Source: Xenorhabdus cabanillasii
Lineage (GTDB): Bacteria > Pseudomonadota > Gammaproteobacteria > Enterobacterales > Enterobacteriaceae
Assembly (NCBI RefSeq): GCF_003386665.1
Contig: NZ_QTUB01000001.1
Span: 2,356,001-2,420,000, forward strand
Direction: 5' to 3'
DNA length: 64,000 nucleotides
Of the stretch, positions 8,573 to 19,097 are shown one piece after another. The notes beneath the pieces were generated by a model, which saw only the letters and a list, made by a program, of their open reading frames with translations, did not search any database and was not told where the DNA came from. Both the position numbers and the translations under genes were made by a program. How positions within the stretch are numbered: position 1 is the first letter of the stretch; every line of letters starts with the position of its first letter.

Positions 8573-9835
8573 TTATCCTTCAGCTCGTTTTAAAATCAAA
8601 CTGCTATTTTCTCCACCAAAGCCAAAGGAATTACTTAGGATATGTTTGACATGCATTACTTTTGCAGTATTGTTTACATTAATTGAGCCATCAATTTTTC
8701 CTAATTCAGAAAAGTTAAGGCTGGGAAGAATTCGGTTATTATTTAGAGTTTCAATTGAAAGTATTGCTTCCAGCAACCCACTAACTGCTAACGAATGCCC
8801 TGTCGCCGACTTAGTGGAAATAACTGGGGGATTATGTGGAAAAAGTGCATTAATAGCTTTACTTTCCGCAAGATCATTATTGACAGTTGAAGTACCATGA
8901 GAATTAATGTGATCGATATCTTCAGGCAGTAATTCAGCATTTTTCAACGCTGAAGACATACAGGCGAGATAATATTGTCCCGATAAATCTGTTGACGTCA
9001 TTTTATAACCTTCAGATTGTCGGGACATTCCTGCAATCTCAGCCAATATCTTAGCCTTTCTGGCAATAGCGTGAGAGTAATTTTCAACAACCAGAAATGC
9101 AGAGGCATCAGCCAGAACGCAGCCTGCCCTATCTTTATCAAATGCCCGTGAAGATTGATTTAATTCTGTAAACTTACCATCATAAAGGGCCCTGACATTT
9201 TTAAATAATGTTTGCGTAATAGGGTGGGTTGCTTCTTCAGAAGCACCAACTAAGGCTATATCTTTCCGACCACTTTTAATAGTAAGATATGCAGAATAGA
9301 GAGCCACCATTCCTGCTGTACAAGCATCACTATAGACTCTTGGTTGCCCCGGCGTGTGAAAATGCTCAATCAACTTTTCAGCGATTTCATATGGGCGCAT
9401 CAGCGCCCCAAAATGCTCAATGTCAATATATTCTGAGGGTGATATATTCTCATTGAAGTAACGATTCAGAATATCATCGTCAGTAAACATCTTGTTATTG
9501 GCAAAAAATAATTCACATTTATATTGCTTCAGTTTCTTATGAGTTAATCCAGCCATTTGCAAACTATTTTCGCCTGCACAGTAAGCCATCAATAAAACAC
9601 GATTATTGGATGATTGTCCCGTAGAACTGAATTGATTACGTAACCTGTCTATATCTGTGGAAGTTAATTTTGCACTCGGAATATTATTTATTCCATGTTT
9701 TTTTAATAACCTATCTTCGCAAATAAGTGATTTTTTCTCCATCAATGAATTAAATAAATCGCTTGGGCAATCATGATTACGAACAATTAAACCATAACCG
9801 GTTACAGCAACTTTATCTGTAGTTATACCAGCCAT
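8573..9835 (-). CDS. beta-ketoacyl-ACP synthase (second complete ketosynthase)
   Basis: 420 residues from the ATG at 9835, which has AAGGTGG just upstream; an in-frame GTG at 9847 overlaps that site and is less likely. It begins DKVAVTGYGLIV and carries YSDACTAGMVA (Cys172), SHGTSTVNND (His313), STKSATGH (Lys342, His347) and NSFGFGGEN near the end, so the Cys-His-His set is complete. It should elongate an acyl chain on the cluster's carrier protein, probably paired with the inactive KS-like protein encoded 3 bp downstream. It is clearly different in sequence from the other complete KS of the cluster, suggesting separate jobs (for example priming and elongation, which is a guess). Confidence 0.85.
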   Translation of the reverse strand: MAGITTDKVAVTGYGLIVRNHDCPSDLFNSLMEKKSLICEDRLLKKHGINNIPSAKLTSTDIDRLRNQFSSTGQSSNNRVLLMAYCAGENSLQMAGLTHKKLKQYKCELFFANNKMFTDDDILNRYFNENISPSEYIDIEHFGALMRPYEIAEKLIEHFHTPGQPRVYSDACTAGMVALYSAYLTIKSGRKDIALVGASEEATHPITQTLFKNVRALYDGKFTELNQSSRAFDKDRAGCVLADASAFLVVENYSHAIARKAKILAEIAGMSRQSEGYKMTSTDLSGQYYLACMSSALKNAELLPEDIDHINSHGTSTVNNDLAESKAINALFPHNPPVISTKSATGHSLAVSGLLEAILSIETLNNNRILPSLNFSELGKIDGSINVNNTAKVMHVKHILSNSFGFGGENSSLILKRAEG

Positions 9836-9931
9836 ATTTATTTCCACCTTAGTAACAACATCACATCTACATTTGAATTTAAAAATCCAAAGTTAAATTA
9901 TTAAGGAAAATATAATAATATTATTATTTAT

Positions 9932-10393
9932 TCAGTTGGTTAATATATTGTGACAATACTTTTTAATTTCGGTTAAAATAATATCATCTGCATTTTTACT
10001 ATTGGATTCACAGATGGATTTACATAATGAAGCCCAATTATGAACATTAGTTTCACCAAATAGATCTCCTAATGTAAGAATGGAATCTAATTGTTCTGAT
10101 GTGTAATTATAACAGCTAAAAGCAAGTAATCCTTTTCCTTCTTCAGTAAGAACATCTCCAATTAAAAATCTATTTATAATACTTTCAGAAAAATTTTCTT
10201 GAACATGAGAAAAAATACTTTTTGTTGGCATGGTGATTTTAAATTTTTTCCCAAGATTAAATGAAAGATCAATGATATCTAAGGAATCAGCACCTAACTT
10301 GTTAATTAATGAAGATTTTTCATTAATATCACTTCTATCAACAAAAAGAATTGAAGAAACTTCCTCACATACAGCCAAGATATAGTTGTCCAT
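9932..10393 (-). CDS. acyl carrier protein with C-terminal extension
   Basis: 153 residues from the ATG at 10393, preceded by GAGGAGAG; a longer frame to 10507 adds only a hydrophobic, AT-rich leader and is rejected. Residues 1-75 are an acyl carrier domain with LGADSLDIIDL, Ser37 being the expected phosphopantetheine attachment site. Residues about 76-153 form an extension with several Cys (SCYNY, SLCKSICES, KYCHNIL) that I do not recognise; ordinary ACPs are about 80 residues. It is the first gene of the minus-strand cluster, about 100 bp upstream of a ketosynthase, and probably carries the growing chain. The ACP call is strong; the extension's role is unknown. Confidence 0.8.
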   Translation of the reverse strand: MDNYILAVCEEVSSILFVDRSDINEKSSLINKLGADSLDIIDLSFNLGKKFKITMPTKSIFSHVQENFSESIINRFLIGDVLTEEGKGLLAFSCYNYTSEQLDSILTLGDLFGETNVHNWASLCKSICESNSKNADDIILTEIKKYCHNILTN

Positions 10394-10788
10394 ATAAGTA
10401 CTCTCCTCATGGAAAAAATAGAAACACATAAATACGAATGCAGTACCATTTACTTTTATCAATAAAGAAGAGTAAAGACTAGTGAAAAAAAACAATATGA
10501 TTAACAAAATAGATTATAAATTATATATATGAAATAACAATCAAAAAATAACAATACCAAATTGAAAATAGAAAAACACATGGTTATTTATTCAATACAT
10601 TGATTCACGTTCATATACTGATGTGATGGACGCTGTTTTTCTTGATGGCAAATAATGTCATCTTTTATCCGATGTATTGAATTCTGGAGAACATCTCATG
10701 AATATGATCAGAGTGGTTGGGATTCTCGCTAAAAGAGAAGAGGGTGCTATTATGACACCAATTGGTTACAACGGTAGTGTGGAAAACA
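10394..10788. other. intergenic region upstream of the cluster; gene remnant and inverted repeat
   Basis: This AT-rich gap separates the ACP gene from fosA and should hold the cluster promoter, though no clear sigma-70 box could be fixed. An 11-bp perfect inverted repeat lies at 10590-10600 and 10672-10682. A plus-strand frame opens at ATG 10698 behind CTGGAGAA and reads MNMIRVVGILAKREEGA before running antisense into the 3' end of fosA at 10789. It looks coding at its start but ends without any recognisable domain, so I treat it as a possible remnant of a lost gene rather than a gene. Confidence 0.3.
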
Positions 10789-11187
10789 TCAATACCACTC
10801 TAAACCAGTGTAAGGATTCTGTCGCAAGGTTTCGAGACGGCTTGCCAGAGAACCTACGTGAATTTCAAGTTGATGACCGTCAGGATCCAGAAAGTAAATC
10901 GATTCTCCTTCACTTCGGTTATCTTTCCATTGTCTTATTCCGGCAATAAGCAGTTTCTCCCTGAAAGCAAAAAAATGCTCAGCCGCAATATTAAAGGCGA
11001 TATGGGTATAATCCTGTGCTGGCTTTGCTTCGTCACAGGAAAGACAAAGCCACAGTTCCCCCAGACTTAAGTAGGCCCCATTTTGCCAGCGGACATGCGG
11101 GATAAACCCAAGTAGATTAATGTAGAAATCGAGGCTGCGCTCAAGATTTGATACCGCCAGTGTCAGATGATTAAGTCCTGTTAACAT
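10789..11187 (-). CDS. fosA: FosA-family fosfomycin glutathione transferase
   Basis: A 132-residue single-domain glyoxalase/bleomycin-resistance-fold protein that follows plasmid and chromosomal FosA almost motif for motif. It starts [16 protein letters not shown] (metal ligand His7) and has QDYTHIAF (second His), WKDNRSEG and [15 protein letters not shown] with the metal-binding Glu. FosA is a Mn/K-dependent enzyme that adds glutathione to the epoxide of fosfomycin in the cytoplasm; chromosomal copies are common in Enterobacterales. It stands alone between the biosynthetic cluster and the yedJ-like gene on the strand opposite the latter. High confidence in the family; activity untested. Confidence 0.88.
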   Translation of the reverse strand: MLTGLNHLTLAVSNLERSLDFYINLLGFIPHVRWQNGAYLSLGELWLCLSCDEAKPAQDYTHIAFNIAAEHFFAFREKLLIAGIRQWKDNRSEGESIYFLDPDGHQLEIHVGSLASRLETLRQNPYTGLEWY

Positions 11188-11383
11188 AGATGTTCAGCCT
11201 GTCTTACCTAAAACAGTCGTTTCTGTTTCTAAATAAACGAATTGAGATCGTGATAAGAGTAAGGATATGCAATCGATCAGTTATGTCAGGAAAAGATCTC
11301 TTAATTATCAAACTTCGTTTTGTTCTGATCGCTTTTTGTTAAAATGATCTTTCCATTCATTCACTTACTCAGAGATTTTAGCA

Positions 11384-12028
11384 ATGTTATCTTTTTCACC
11401 GTTTGACGATTTAGCCCAACAGATTTTACCTGTCGCGATAGAAGGTGATGATGGTGCCCATGATATTGCTCATTTGTATCGGGTTTGGAAAAACGCTAAA
11501 AAAATTTGTGAAGCAGAATGCGGCAATTTGCGGTTAGTTTTTGCTGCGGTTTTATTACATGATTGCGTTAGTGTAGAGAAAAACGATCCAAACCGCCATT
11601 TAGCCTCTCGCATGGCCGCAGTTAAAGCAGCCTTAATATTAAAAGACCTCGGATGGAACGAAGAAGATATTGCTGCTGTCTGCCATGCCATTGAAGCGCA
11701 TAGTTTCTCTGCTGGATTAACACCAACGACACTGGAAGCCCAAATTGTACAGGATGCTGATCGGCTGGATTCCATAGGAATGATGGGAGTTGCTCGCTGT
11801 TTTTATACGGCAGGGCGTATGCGTTCGGGTTTGTATGAAACTTATGATCCTTTAGCAAAACAGCGTGAATATGATGATCGCGCTTATGCTGTTGATCATT
11901 TCTATACCAAATTATTCAAAACAGAAGCAGGTTTTCAGACAGTTGCAGGCAAGCAAATGGCTCATGAAAGAACAAAACGCATGGAACAATTCTTGAACGA
12001 TTTTTTTGACGAAATTCAGGCTGAATAA
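11384..12028 (+). CDS. yedJ: HD-domain phosphohydrolase, YedJ-like
   Basis: 214 residues with the full HD metal set in order: HDIAHLYRVW (first His), LLHDCVS (His-Asp pair), VCHAIEAHSFSA (two His) and VQDADRLDSIGMMG (Asp). It matches E. coli YedJ in order and spacing, including the AHSFSA and QDADRL segments. HD proteins hydrolyse phosphate mono- or diesters with bound divalent metals; the substrate of this subfamily is not known to me. The ATG at 11384 lies about 8 bp after an AGAGATTTT stretch and fits the family start. It is followed 60 bp later by tadA on the same strand, possibly co-transcribed. Confidence 0.8.
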   Translation: MLSFSPFDDLAQQILPVAIEGDDGAHDIAHLYRVWKNAKKICEAECGNLRLVFAAVLLHDCVSVEKNDPNRHLASRMAAVKAALILKDLGWNEEDIAAVCHAIEAHSFSAGLTPTTLEAQIVQDADRLDSIGMMGVARCFYTAGRMRSGLYETYDPLAKQREYDDRAYAVDHFYTKLFKTEAGFQTVAGKQMAHERTKRMEQFLNDFFDEIQAE

Positions 12029-12055
12029 ACCAACATTAATGATGAATAGGTATAA

Positions 12056-12586
<531 letters not shown>

Positions 12587-12602
12587 AAAGCACCATAAAA
12601 AG

Positions 12603-14063
12603 TTACAAAGCATTCTCATTTGTATCATCAGGATTGCTGACGGTGGTTTTCTCCGTGGGTATATTAGGCTTTTCTGCCTTGTTGCGGTTGTTCTGAGCTC
12701 TCAGATAGCCTTCTAAGCTTTGGTAATAACGACGAATATTTTCGACGTAGCGATAGGCTTCATAACCGCGTGCATAACCATATGTGGTATTGGCATAGTA
12801 TTTTTTCTTACTCAATAGAGGAATGCGTGATTTAACGTCCATCCAGCGGTCAGGGTCACTTTTTTGCATGGTCGTTAATTTCCGGGCGTCAAGAATATGC
12901 CCATACCCCATATTATAAGCGGCTAATGCGAACCAAATCCTCTCATCTTCGGGAATAGTATCCGGCAAACGAGACATCAGGTAATGCAGATAAGCCATTC
13001 CCCCTTTCACACTCTCGTCCGGATCAAGGCGGTCTTTGACTCCTGCCCATTCTGCTGTTGGGCGTGTCAGCATCATCATGCCACGAACGCCTGTAGGAGA
13101 GGTTGCTTGTGGATCCCAATGTGATTCCTGCCATGCGATAGCGGCAACTAATTGCCAGTCGAGGGAGCCTGCGTATTTCGCAAAAATAGGCTGATATATT
13201 GGCAATAAGTTATTAATTGCACGAATGAATGAGATAGTGTCAAAGTAATCAAATGAGCCAATATGGCTGAAATATTTTTCTTCCAGCCGTGGCGTTATAT
13301 GGTTTTCAGTCAGCATGTTGAAAAAATCCAGCATTGCTGAGTAGAGGCTATAGTCATCATTACGCTTCAAATACCAGGTTAATGGTTTATCTTCACTGAC
13401 ATCAAAAGCGATAGCCAGATTGGGATGGATGCGCTGTTGCAGAGCAAGGCTGATTGAATCGCTGATCGTATAGTCAATTTTTCCTTCGGATACTTGTTCA
13501 AGCAATTGCTGGGTATTGTGACGTGACGACTCTTCCCAGGTTAAATCAGGATAAGATTTTTCTTTCCACTGTTTTAGTTCACTGACATGGGCAGAGCCGG
13601 CGGTGACAACCAGTGGGCCTTTTAAATCAGCAAACGAACGTGGGCGCACCGTACCTTTGCGATAAACCAATTGTTGGGATACTGAATAATAGGCTGGGCC
13701 AGTCCGTGTTTGGTCGAGTCTTTCTCTGTTATAGATAAGACCGGCAGCTAAAAAATCGGCTTTGTCAGTGTATAAGTCATCAAAAAGCTGGCTGATATTA
13801 GAACGAAACTTAATACTCAGTTTGACACCCAGATAGTCAGCAAATCGTTTGGTTAAGTCATAGTCAAATCCTACAGGTTCATTTTTATCATTAAGTGAAA
13901 TCAGAGGAGAACTGATGGTACTCACCCGAAGTTCTCCCCGTGCCAAGATCCTGTTTATCTGCTCCTGCTGTTTATTAGGCCAACTGATGTTGAGACCAAT
14001 GATTGTGGCAGAGAGGAGCGCGATAATGACGATGACAAAATAATTTATCTTGATATTGCTCAA
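12603..14063 (-). CDS. mltF: membrane-bound lytic murein transglycosylase F
   Basis: 486 residues. An N-terminal hydrophobic segment (about 8-25) acts as signal/anchor. A periplasmic solute-binding-like domain follows (about 40-270, with GELRVSTIS and [15 protein letters not shown]), then a lytic transglycosylase domain: [20 protein letters not shown] with the catalytic Glu, [13 protein letters not shown], and [14 protein letters not shown]. This is the MltF architecture; the enzyme cleaves peptidoglycan glycan strands to 1,6-anhydromuropeptides. It is divergent from purL as in E. coli, where mltF also lies upstream of purL on the opposite strand. E. coli MltF is 518 residues; here the C-terminal tail is shorter and polar. 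Confidence 0.93.
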   Translation of the reverse strand: MSNIKINYFVIVIIALLSATIIGLNISWPNKQQEQINRILARGELRVSTISSPLISLNDKNEPVGFDYDLTKRFADYLGVKLSIKFRSNISQLFDDLYTDKADFLAAGLIYNRERLDQTRTGPAYYSVSQQLVYRKGTVRPRSFADLKGPLVVTAGSAHVSELKQWKEKSYPDLTWEESSRHNTQQLLEQVSEGKIDYTISDSISLALQQRIHPNLAIAFDVSEDKPLTWYLKRNDDYSLYSAMLDFFNMLTENHITPRLEEKYFSHIGSFDYFDTISFIRAINNLLPIYQPIFAKYAGSLDWQLVAAIAWQESHWDPQATSPTGVRGMMMLTRPTAEWAGVKDRLDPDESVKGGMAYLHYLMSRLPDTIPEDERIWFALAAYNMGYGHILDARKLTTMQKSDPDRWMDVKSRIPLLSKKKYYANTTYGYARGYEAYRYVENIRRYYQSLEGYLRAQNNRNKAEKPNIPTEKTTVSNPDDTNENAL

Positions 14064-14228
14064 ACAGTTATCTCTCGTCAGTACGGTTAGGCTCCGTATG
14101 AAATGTCAGATAATAGCATGGTTAAATTTCCAGTAATCGGGAATTTTGCGCAACAAAATTGAGATCTGCAACCCTATTGAATCAATTTTAAAAATCCATT
14201 GAATGTGTTGTTAGATTAATTAATGCTC

Positions 14229-14244
14229 ACGCAAACGGTTTCGT
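14229..14244 (+). promoter_or_regulatory. PurR operator upstream of purL
   Basis: The 16-mer ACGCAAACGGTTTCGT matches the PurR palindrome ACGCAAACGTTTGCGT at all but three positions. It lies 85 bp before the purL start. Purine-dependent repression of purL by PurR with hypoxanthine or guanine is established in E. coli, so the same control is inferred. Confidence 0.8.
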
Positions 14245-14328
14245 CAGAGAAAACATTCCTCTATAATGTCGGCGTTTCCCCTAAGGCATCAGTCAGGCTT
14301 TGCTTCTAAGATGAGAGAACCTATTACT

Positions 14329-17300
14329 ATGGAAATTCTGCGTGGCTCGCCCGCTTTATCAGCGTTTCGTATTACTAAGCTCCTTTCCCAATGTCAAGTT
14401 CAGCAGCTTCCCGTGGCAGCAATTTATGCAGAATATGTGCACTTTGCAGAAATAAATTCACCTCTTACGGTAGAAGAAAAGGAAAAATTAAACAGGCTAC
14501 TAAAATATGGCCCTTCTTTAGCTGAACATGAACCTAAAGGTCAACTGTTTTTAGTCACTCCCCGGCCAGGGACAATATCGCCGTGGTCATCAAAAGCGAC
14601 AGAGATAGTTCACAATTGTGGACTGAAACAGATTGCCCGTTTGGAAAGAGGGATTGCCTACTATATCCAGTGTGATGTTATCCAGAATAATATCCACGGA
14701 AAGGCAATGGATGACAAACAGTGGCAGGCGCTGTCTGTATTATTGCACGATCGTATGATGGAAAGTGTGTTTACTCAGTTTGAACAGGCTGAGGCACTGT
14801 TTTCTCACCAGCAGCCTGCGCCATTGAAGCAAATTGATATTTTGCAATCAGGGCGGACTGCATTGGAATCTGCCAATGTTGAGTTGGGATTAGCGCTGGC
14901 AGCGGATGAAATTGATTATCTGTTACAAGCTTTCCAGAAATTAGAACGTAATCCGACTGATGTTGAACTCTACATGTTCGCGCAGGCGAATTCTGAACAT
15001 TGTCGCCACAAAATTTTTAATGCGGATTGGGTGATTGATGGGCAGGAACAACCAAAGTCTCTGTTTAAAATGATTAAAAATACCTTTGAACAGACACCGG
15101 ATCATGTTTTCTCTGCTTATAAAGACAACGCAGCGGTAATGGAAGGTTCTCAGGTAGGGCGATTTTTCCCTGATCCTGACAAGGGAGTATATGACTATCA
15201 TCAGGAACCTGCCCATATCTTGATGAAAGTCGAAACACATAACCATCCGACAGCAATTTCTCCCTGGCCGGGAGCGGCGACAGGATCTGGCGGGGAAATT
15301 CGTGATGAAGGAGCAACAGGACGGGGAGCAAAACCCAAGGCCGGGTTGGTCGGTTTTTCCGTCTCGAATCTGAAAATTCCCGGATTTGAACAACCGTGGG
15401 AAGAAGAGTTCGGTAAGCCTGAACGGATTGTCAGCGCACTGGATATCATGTTAGAAGGCCCTTTGGGCGGAGCGGCATTCAATAATGAATTTGGTCGACC
15501 GGCATTGTTGGGGTATTTCAGAACATATGAAGAGAAAGTGGAATCCCATAACGGCGTGGAATTACGTGGCTACCATAAACCGATCATGCTGGCCGGGGGA
15601 ATCGGAAATATTCGTGAAGAGCATATCCAGAAAGGGGAGATCCCTGTCGGAGCCAAATTGATTGTACTGGGTGGCCCAAGTATGAATATTGGTCTGGGTG
15701 GTGGCGCCGCTTCTTCAATGACATCGGGCCAATCTGATGCAGAGCTGGATTTTGCCTCTGTACAGCGCGATAACGCAGAAATGGAACGTCGTTGTCAGGA
15801 AGTTATCGACAGTTGCTGGCAGCTTGGCTGCAAGAACCCTATCTCGTTTATCCATGATGTTGGTGCGGGGGGCTTATCAAATGCGATGCCTGAATTAGTC
15901 AGTGATGGGGGACGAGGAGGCCGTTTTGAGCTGCGCAATATCCTCAATGATGAACCGGGCATGACTCCATTGCAGGTGTGGTGCAATGAATCTCAGGAAC
16001 GTTACGTATTAGCTGTCGCACCGGAACAGCTTGCCCTGTTCGAGGATATTTGTCGGCGTGAGCGTGCTCCGTATGCAGTGATCGGCGAAGCGACGGAAGA
16101 GCGTCACCTGCTATTGAACGACAATCATTTTGATAACCAGCCAATTGATATACCGTTGGATGTTCTGCTCGGTAACACACCAAAGATGCTGAAAAATGTA
16201 AATTCACTAAAAGCACAAGGTAAAGGGCTAAAGCGCGTAAGTATTGATTTGGCCGAAGCGGTAAAACGCGTTCTGCGTTTACCCGCAGTGGCAGAAAAAA
16301 CATTCCTGATTACCATCGGCGATCGTTCGATAACAGGCATGGTAGCAAGAGACCAGATGGTTGGACCATGGCAGATCCCTGTTGCAGATTGCGCAGTCAC
16401 AACCGCCAGCCTGGATAGTTATTATGGTGAAGCTATGTCGCTGGGAGAACGTGCTCCTGTTGCTCTGTTGGACTTTGCTGCATCAGCACGCATGGCTGTC
16501 GGGGAAGCGTTGACTAATATTGCATCGGCTTATGTACAGGATTTGAAGCGGGTGAAACTATCAGCGAACTGGATGTCAGCATCAGGTCATGCCGGAGAAG
16601 ATGCCGGATTGTATGCGGCGGTGAAGGCGATAGGTGAGGAATTATGTCCCGCGTTGGGCCTGACCATACCTGTTGGTAAAGATTCCATGTCGATGAAAAC
16701 TTGCTGGATTCAGGATGGTGAAGAACGTGAAATGACAGCTCCGCTTTCATTGGTTATCAGTGCGTTCGCACGGGTGGAGGATGTTCGTTGTACTGTCACA
16801 CCAGAATTATCTGCCGATGACGATAATGCATTACTGCTGATTGATCTGGGACAAGGACAAAATGCACTGGGAGGAACGGCATTGGCTCAGGTTTATCGCC
16901 AGCTTGGTGATAAAACCGCAGATGTTCGCAGTACGGAACAACTCGCCAGCTTCTTTAAGGCGGTCCAACAATTGATTGCAGAACAAAAACTGCTGGCTTA
17001 TCACGATCGTTCTGATGGTGGTCTGCTGGTGACATTGGCAGAGATGGCATTCGCAGGGCACTGTAGTCTGCATGCTGATATCAGCGCATTTGATGAAGAT
17101 ATCCTGGGGGCACTGTTTAGTGAAGAATTAGGAGCGGTGATTCAGGTTCGTGAAACAGACAGACAGCAGATTGAAGCGCTGTTAGCTGATTATGGACTGA
17201 GTGAATGCTTACACTATTTAGGTAAGGCTAAAGCGGGAGATGATTTTGTGATCTCCAGCAACAATATGGAAGTTTATCGTCAAAAACGTAGTACATTGCG

Positions 17301-18243
17301 TTTATGGTGGGCAGAAACAACCTGGCAGATGCAGCGTCTGCGTGATAATCCTGAATGCGCTGATCAAGAACATCAGGCAAAACAGGATGTGAGTGATCCT
17401 GGTCTGAATGTGAAATTAACCTTTGATCCGGCAGAAGACATTGCGGCTTGTTACATATCGAAACAAGTGCGTCCGCGAGTTGCTGTATTGCGTGAACAGG
17501 GAGTTAACTCCCATGTCGAAATGGCGGCAGCATTCCATCGTGCAGGCTTTGAAGCCGTGGATGTCCATATGAGTGATTTGTTGAGTGGACGGATCACTCT
17601 GGAACAGTTTCAGACATTGGTGGCCTGTGGTGGTTTTTCATATGGGGATGTCCTCGGTGCAGGTGAAGGTTGGGCAAAATCCATTCTGTTTAATTCACGG
17701 GTACGTGACGATTTTGCGAACTTCTTTGCAAGACCGGATACATTATCTCTTGGTGTATGTAATGGTTGCCAGATGATTTCTAACCTGCATGAACTGATCC
17801 CAGGCACCGAACATTGGCCTCGTTTTGTACGTAACCGTTCAGAACGTTATGAAGCTCGTTTCAGTCTGGTTGAAGTCGTGGACAGCCCTTCATTATTCTT
17901 ACAGGGCATGGCCGGTTCCTGTTTGCCAATTGCAGTTGCTCATGGTGAAGGTCAGGTAGAGTTCAGAAACAGCCAGAGTTTGGACGAATTGAAAAAACAC
18001 CAGCAGGTTGCAATGCGATTTGTGGACAACTACGGTCAGGCGACAGAAAATTATCCTGCAAACCCCAATGGTTCCGTTGAGGGGATAACCTCTGTCACCA
18101 GTCTTGATGGCCGGGTTACTGTGATGATGCCACATCCTGAAAGGGTATTCCGTACTGTCAGTAACTCCTGGCATCCCAAAGAGTGGGGAGAAGATGGTCC
18201 GTGGATGCGTATTTTCCGCAATGCACGTAAGCAGTTAGGTTAA
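14329..18243 (+). CDS. purL: phosphoribosylformylglycinamidine synthase
   Basis: The large single-chain PurL of de novo purine synthesis: FGAR + ATP + glutamine to FGAM. From the ATG at 14329 it has 1304 residues (E. coli 1295) and begins [14 protein letters not shown] exactly like the family; in-frame starts at 14266 and 14311 would add a leader not seen in homologues. Visible parts are the N-terminal PurS-like domain, the two AIRS-like ATP domains ([38 protein letters not shown]) and a C-terminal class I glutaminase with the nucleophile in LGVCNGCQM and the His/Glu pair in [10 protein letters not shown]. It is monocistronic, with a PurR box upstream and a terminator after the stop. Confidence 0.97.
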   Translation: MEILRGSPALSAFRITKLLSQCQVQQLPVAAIYAEYVHFAEINSPLTVEEKEKLNRLLKYGPSLAEHEPKGQLFLVTPRPGTISPWSSKATEIVHNCGLKQIARLERGIAYYIQCDVIQNNIHGKAMDDKQWQALSVLLHDRMMESVFTQFEQAEALFSHQQPAPLKQIDILQSGRTALESANVELGLALAADEIDYLLQAFQKLERNPTDVELYMFAQANSEHCRHKIFNADWVIDGQEQPKSLFKMIKNTFEQTPDHVFSAYKDNAAVMEGSQVGRFFPDPDKGVYDYHQEPAHILMKVETHNHPTAISPWPGAATGSGGEIRDEGATGRGAKPKAGLVGFSVSNLKIPGFEQPWEEEFGKPERIVSALDIMLEGPLGGAAFNNEFGRPALLGYFRTYEEKVESHNGVELRGYHKPIMLAGGIGNIREEHIQKGEIPVGAKLIVLGGPSMNIGLGGGAASSMTSGQSDAELDFASVQRDNAEMERRCQEVIDSCWQLGCKNPISFIHDVGAGGLSNAMPELVSDGGRGGRFELRNILNDEPGMTPLQVWCNESQERYVLAVAPEQLALFEDICRRERAPYAVIGEATEERHLLLNDNHFDNQPIDIPLDVLLGNTPKMLKNVNSLKAQGKGLKRVSIDLAEAVKRVLRLPAVAEKTFLITIGDRSITGMVARDQMVGPWQIPVADCAVTTASLDSYYGEAMSLGERAPVALLDFAASARMAVGEALTNIASAYVQDLKRVKLSANWMSASGHAGEDAGLYAAVKAIGEELCPALGLTIPVGKDSMSMKTCWIQDGEEREMTAPLSLVISAFARVEDVRCTVTPELSADDDNALLLIDLGQGQNALGGTALAQVYRQLGDKTADVRSTEQLASFFKAVQQLIAEQKLLAYHDRSDGGLLVTLAEMAFAGHCSLHADISAFDEDILGALFSEELGAVIQVRETDRQQIEALLADYGLSECLHYLGKAKAGDDFVISSNNMEVYRQKRSTLRLWWAETTWQMQRLRDNPECADQEHQAKQDVSDPGLNVKLTFDPAEDIAACYISKQVRPRVAVLREQGVNSHVEMAAAFHRAGFEAVDVHMSDLLSGRITLEQFQTLVACGGFSYGDVLGAGEGWAKSILFNSRVRDDFANFFARPDTLSLGVCNGCQMISNLHELIPGTEHWPRFVRNRSERYEARFSLVEVVDSPSLFLQGMAGSCLPIAVAHGEGQVEFRNSQSLDELKKHQQVAMRFVDNYGQATENYPANPNGSVEGITSVTSLDGRVTVMMPHPERVFRTVSNSWHPKEWGEDGPWMRIFRNARKQLG

Positions 18244-18265
18244 TATTAAGTACCTGTTTCTCTAT

Positions 18266-18299
18266 AAGGCTCTGCATATTTGTCGGAGCCTTTATTTTT
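18266..18299 (+). terminator. rho-independent terminator of purL
   Basis: AAGGCTC and GAGCCTT form a stem around a 13-nt loop, followed by TATTTTTC. It begins 23 bp after the purL stop. Confidence 0.75.
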
Positions 18300-18477
18300 C
18301 GTTTCTTTATCACAGATAATATTTTTCTCTATATGTGGTTTTTTATATGTGATTAATTTACTGCGGTATTTGATTTTTCTTGTAGACTCTCATGATAAAA
18401 TCAATGTTATTTAAATGTTTTTTTCCGGTTAATAACACTTATTTTATGAGTTAAATAAATTAATTGTTTTAAAAGGG

Positions 18478-18590
18478 TGTCTCTAAATTACGACAATCGC
18501 ACGTTTTGGTGTCTCAAAAATGAGACATTTAATTAATTGATTTAATTGAATAAATATATTTATGTGGTTTGGTGTCATCAATTGGCGACA
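18478..18590 (+). promoter_or_regulatory. three GlrR activator sites (TGTC-N10-GACA)
   Basis: Three perfect copies of the GlrR binding motif TGTC-N10-GACA occur at 18478-18495, 18510-18527 and 18573-18590, all upstream of a sigma-54 promoter. In E. coli GlrR binds three such sites upstream of glmY. The matches are exact in all 24 specified bases, and the regulator is encoded 2.9 kb downstream. Direct observation for the motifs; function by analogy. Confidence 0.88.
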
Positions 18591-18666
18591 AAAATATATG
18601 ACGTGAATAAAAGGAGATGCATAAAAAAATATGAACATTAAAGGAATTTTCATTTTTATTAATTAA

Positions 18667-18679
18667 AATCAATAGATTA
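18667..18679 (+). promoter_or_regulatory. IHF site between GlrR sites and promoter
   Basis: AATCAATAGATTA is a full match to the IHF consensus WATCAANNNNTTR. It lies about 50 bp upstream of the inferred start point, between the activator sites and the sigma-54 promoter, where DNA bending is expected for enhancer-type activation. Confidence 0.7.
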
Positions 18680-18697
18680 AATGATTTTTTTGAAAGT

Positions 18698-18713
18698 TGG
18701 CACGTAATATGCT
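18698..18713 (+). promoter_or_regulatory. sigma-54 promoter of glmY
   Basis: TGGCACGTAATATGCT has the GG at -25/-24 and GC at -13/-12 with the correct spacing and five of six TGGCAC-TTGC half-site agreements beyond them. The start point would fall near 18723, matching the 5' end expected for GlmY. Confidence 0.85.
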
Positions 18714-18722
18714 TAATGGTAT

Positions 18723-18893
18723 GTAGTTGCTCATTCAATTTTTTATGTCGGTCCACAAAGTAGGGTGGAAATATGCCACATAAGCCGGGAATGACGCCAA
18801 AGTAAGGTGCCTACCGTCCAATTAATGATATTCGCTTTCTGGCCTTATCAAGCAACGGGCGACACGTGGAGTGAGGCACCACCTATATGTTTA
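18723..18893 (+). ncRNA. glmY: small RNA GlmY
   Basis: The sequence after the sigma-54 promoter reads GTAGTTGCTCATTC, then TTATGTCGG, GGGAATGACGCC and a GGTGCC...GGCACC closing stem. These are the conserved landmarks of the GlmY/GlmZ pair. Position between purL and glrK identifies it as GlmY, not GlmZ. In enterobacteria GlmY sequesters the adaptor RapZ when glucosamine-6-phosphate is low, sparing GlmZ and raising glmS expression. The 5' end is set by the promoter; the 3' end is a guess, since no clear U-tract follows the stem. Confidence 0.8.
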
Positions 18894-18951
18894 TCAATCA
18901 CTATGTTTAATAACGAAACAAATAGTATTGACAGCATTTAGGTTCTTCACT

Positions 18952-18982
18952 GGCGGGGTAGTAGAAAAAATACTACCCCGCC
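18952..18982 (+). terminator. strong hairpin between glmY and glrK
   Basis: A perfect 12-bp GC-rich stem (GGCGGGGTAGTA with its complement) around a GAAAAAA loop. No T-run follows, so it may act as a processing or partial-termination signal for read-through from glmY into glrK rather than a classical terminator. Confidence 0.5.
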
Positions 18983-19097
18983 GTCATTATTGGAGACAAT
19001 GTCTTCCCTCCGCGTCTTATACACCAGTATCATCTTGACATACCACTCTTTATAGCTATTTATGTCGGTTAGCATCAATGTAATTACAGGTTATAAG

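Noticed and set aside
10394..10507. Hydrophobic leader on the ACP frame
   Set aside because: ATG 10393 has a strong ribosome site and begins the ACP domain; the leader would make a membrane ACP without precedent.
15944..16400. Long antisense frames within purL
   Set aside because: Shadow frames of a highly conserved gene, no recognisable domain or start signal.
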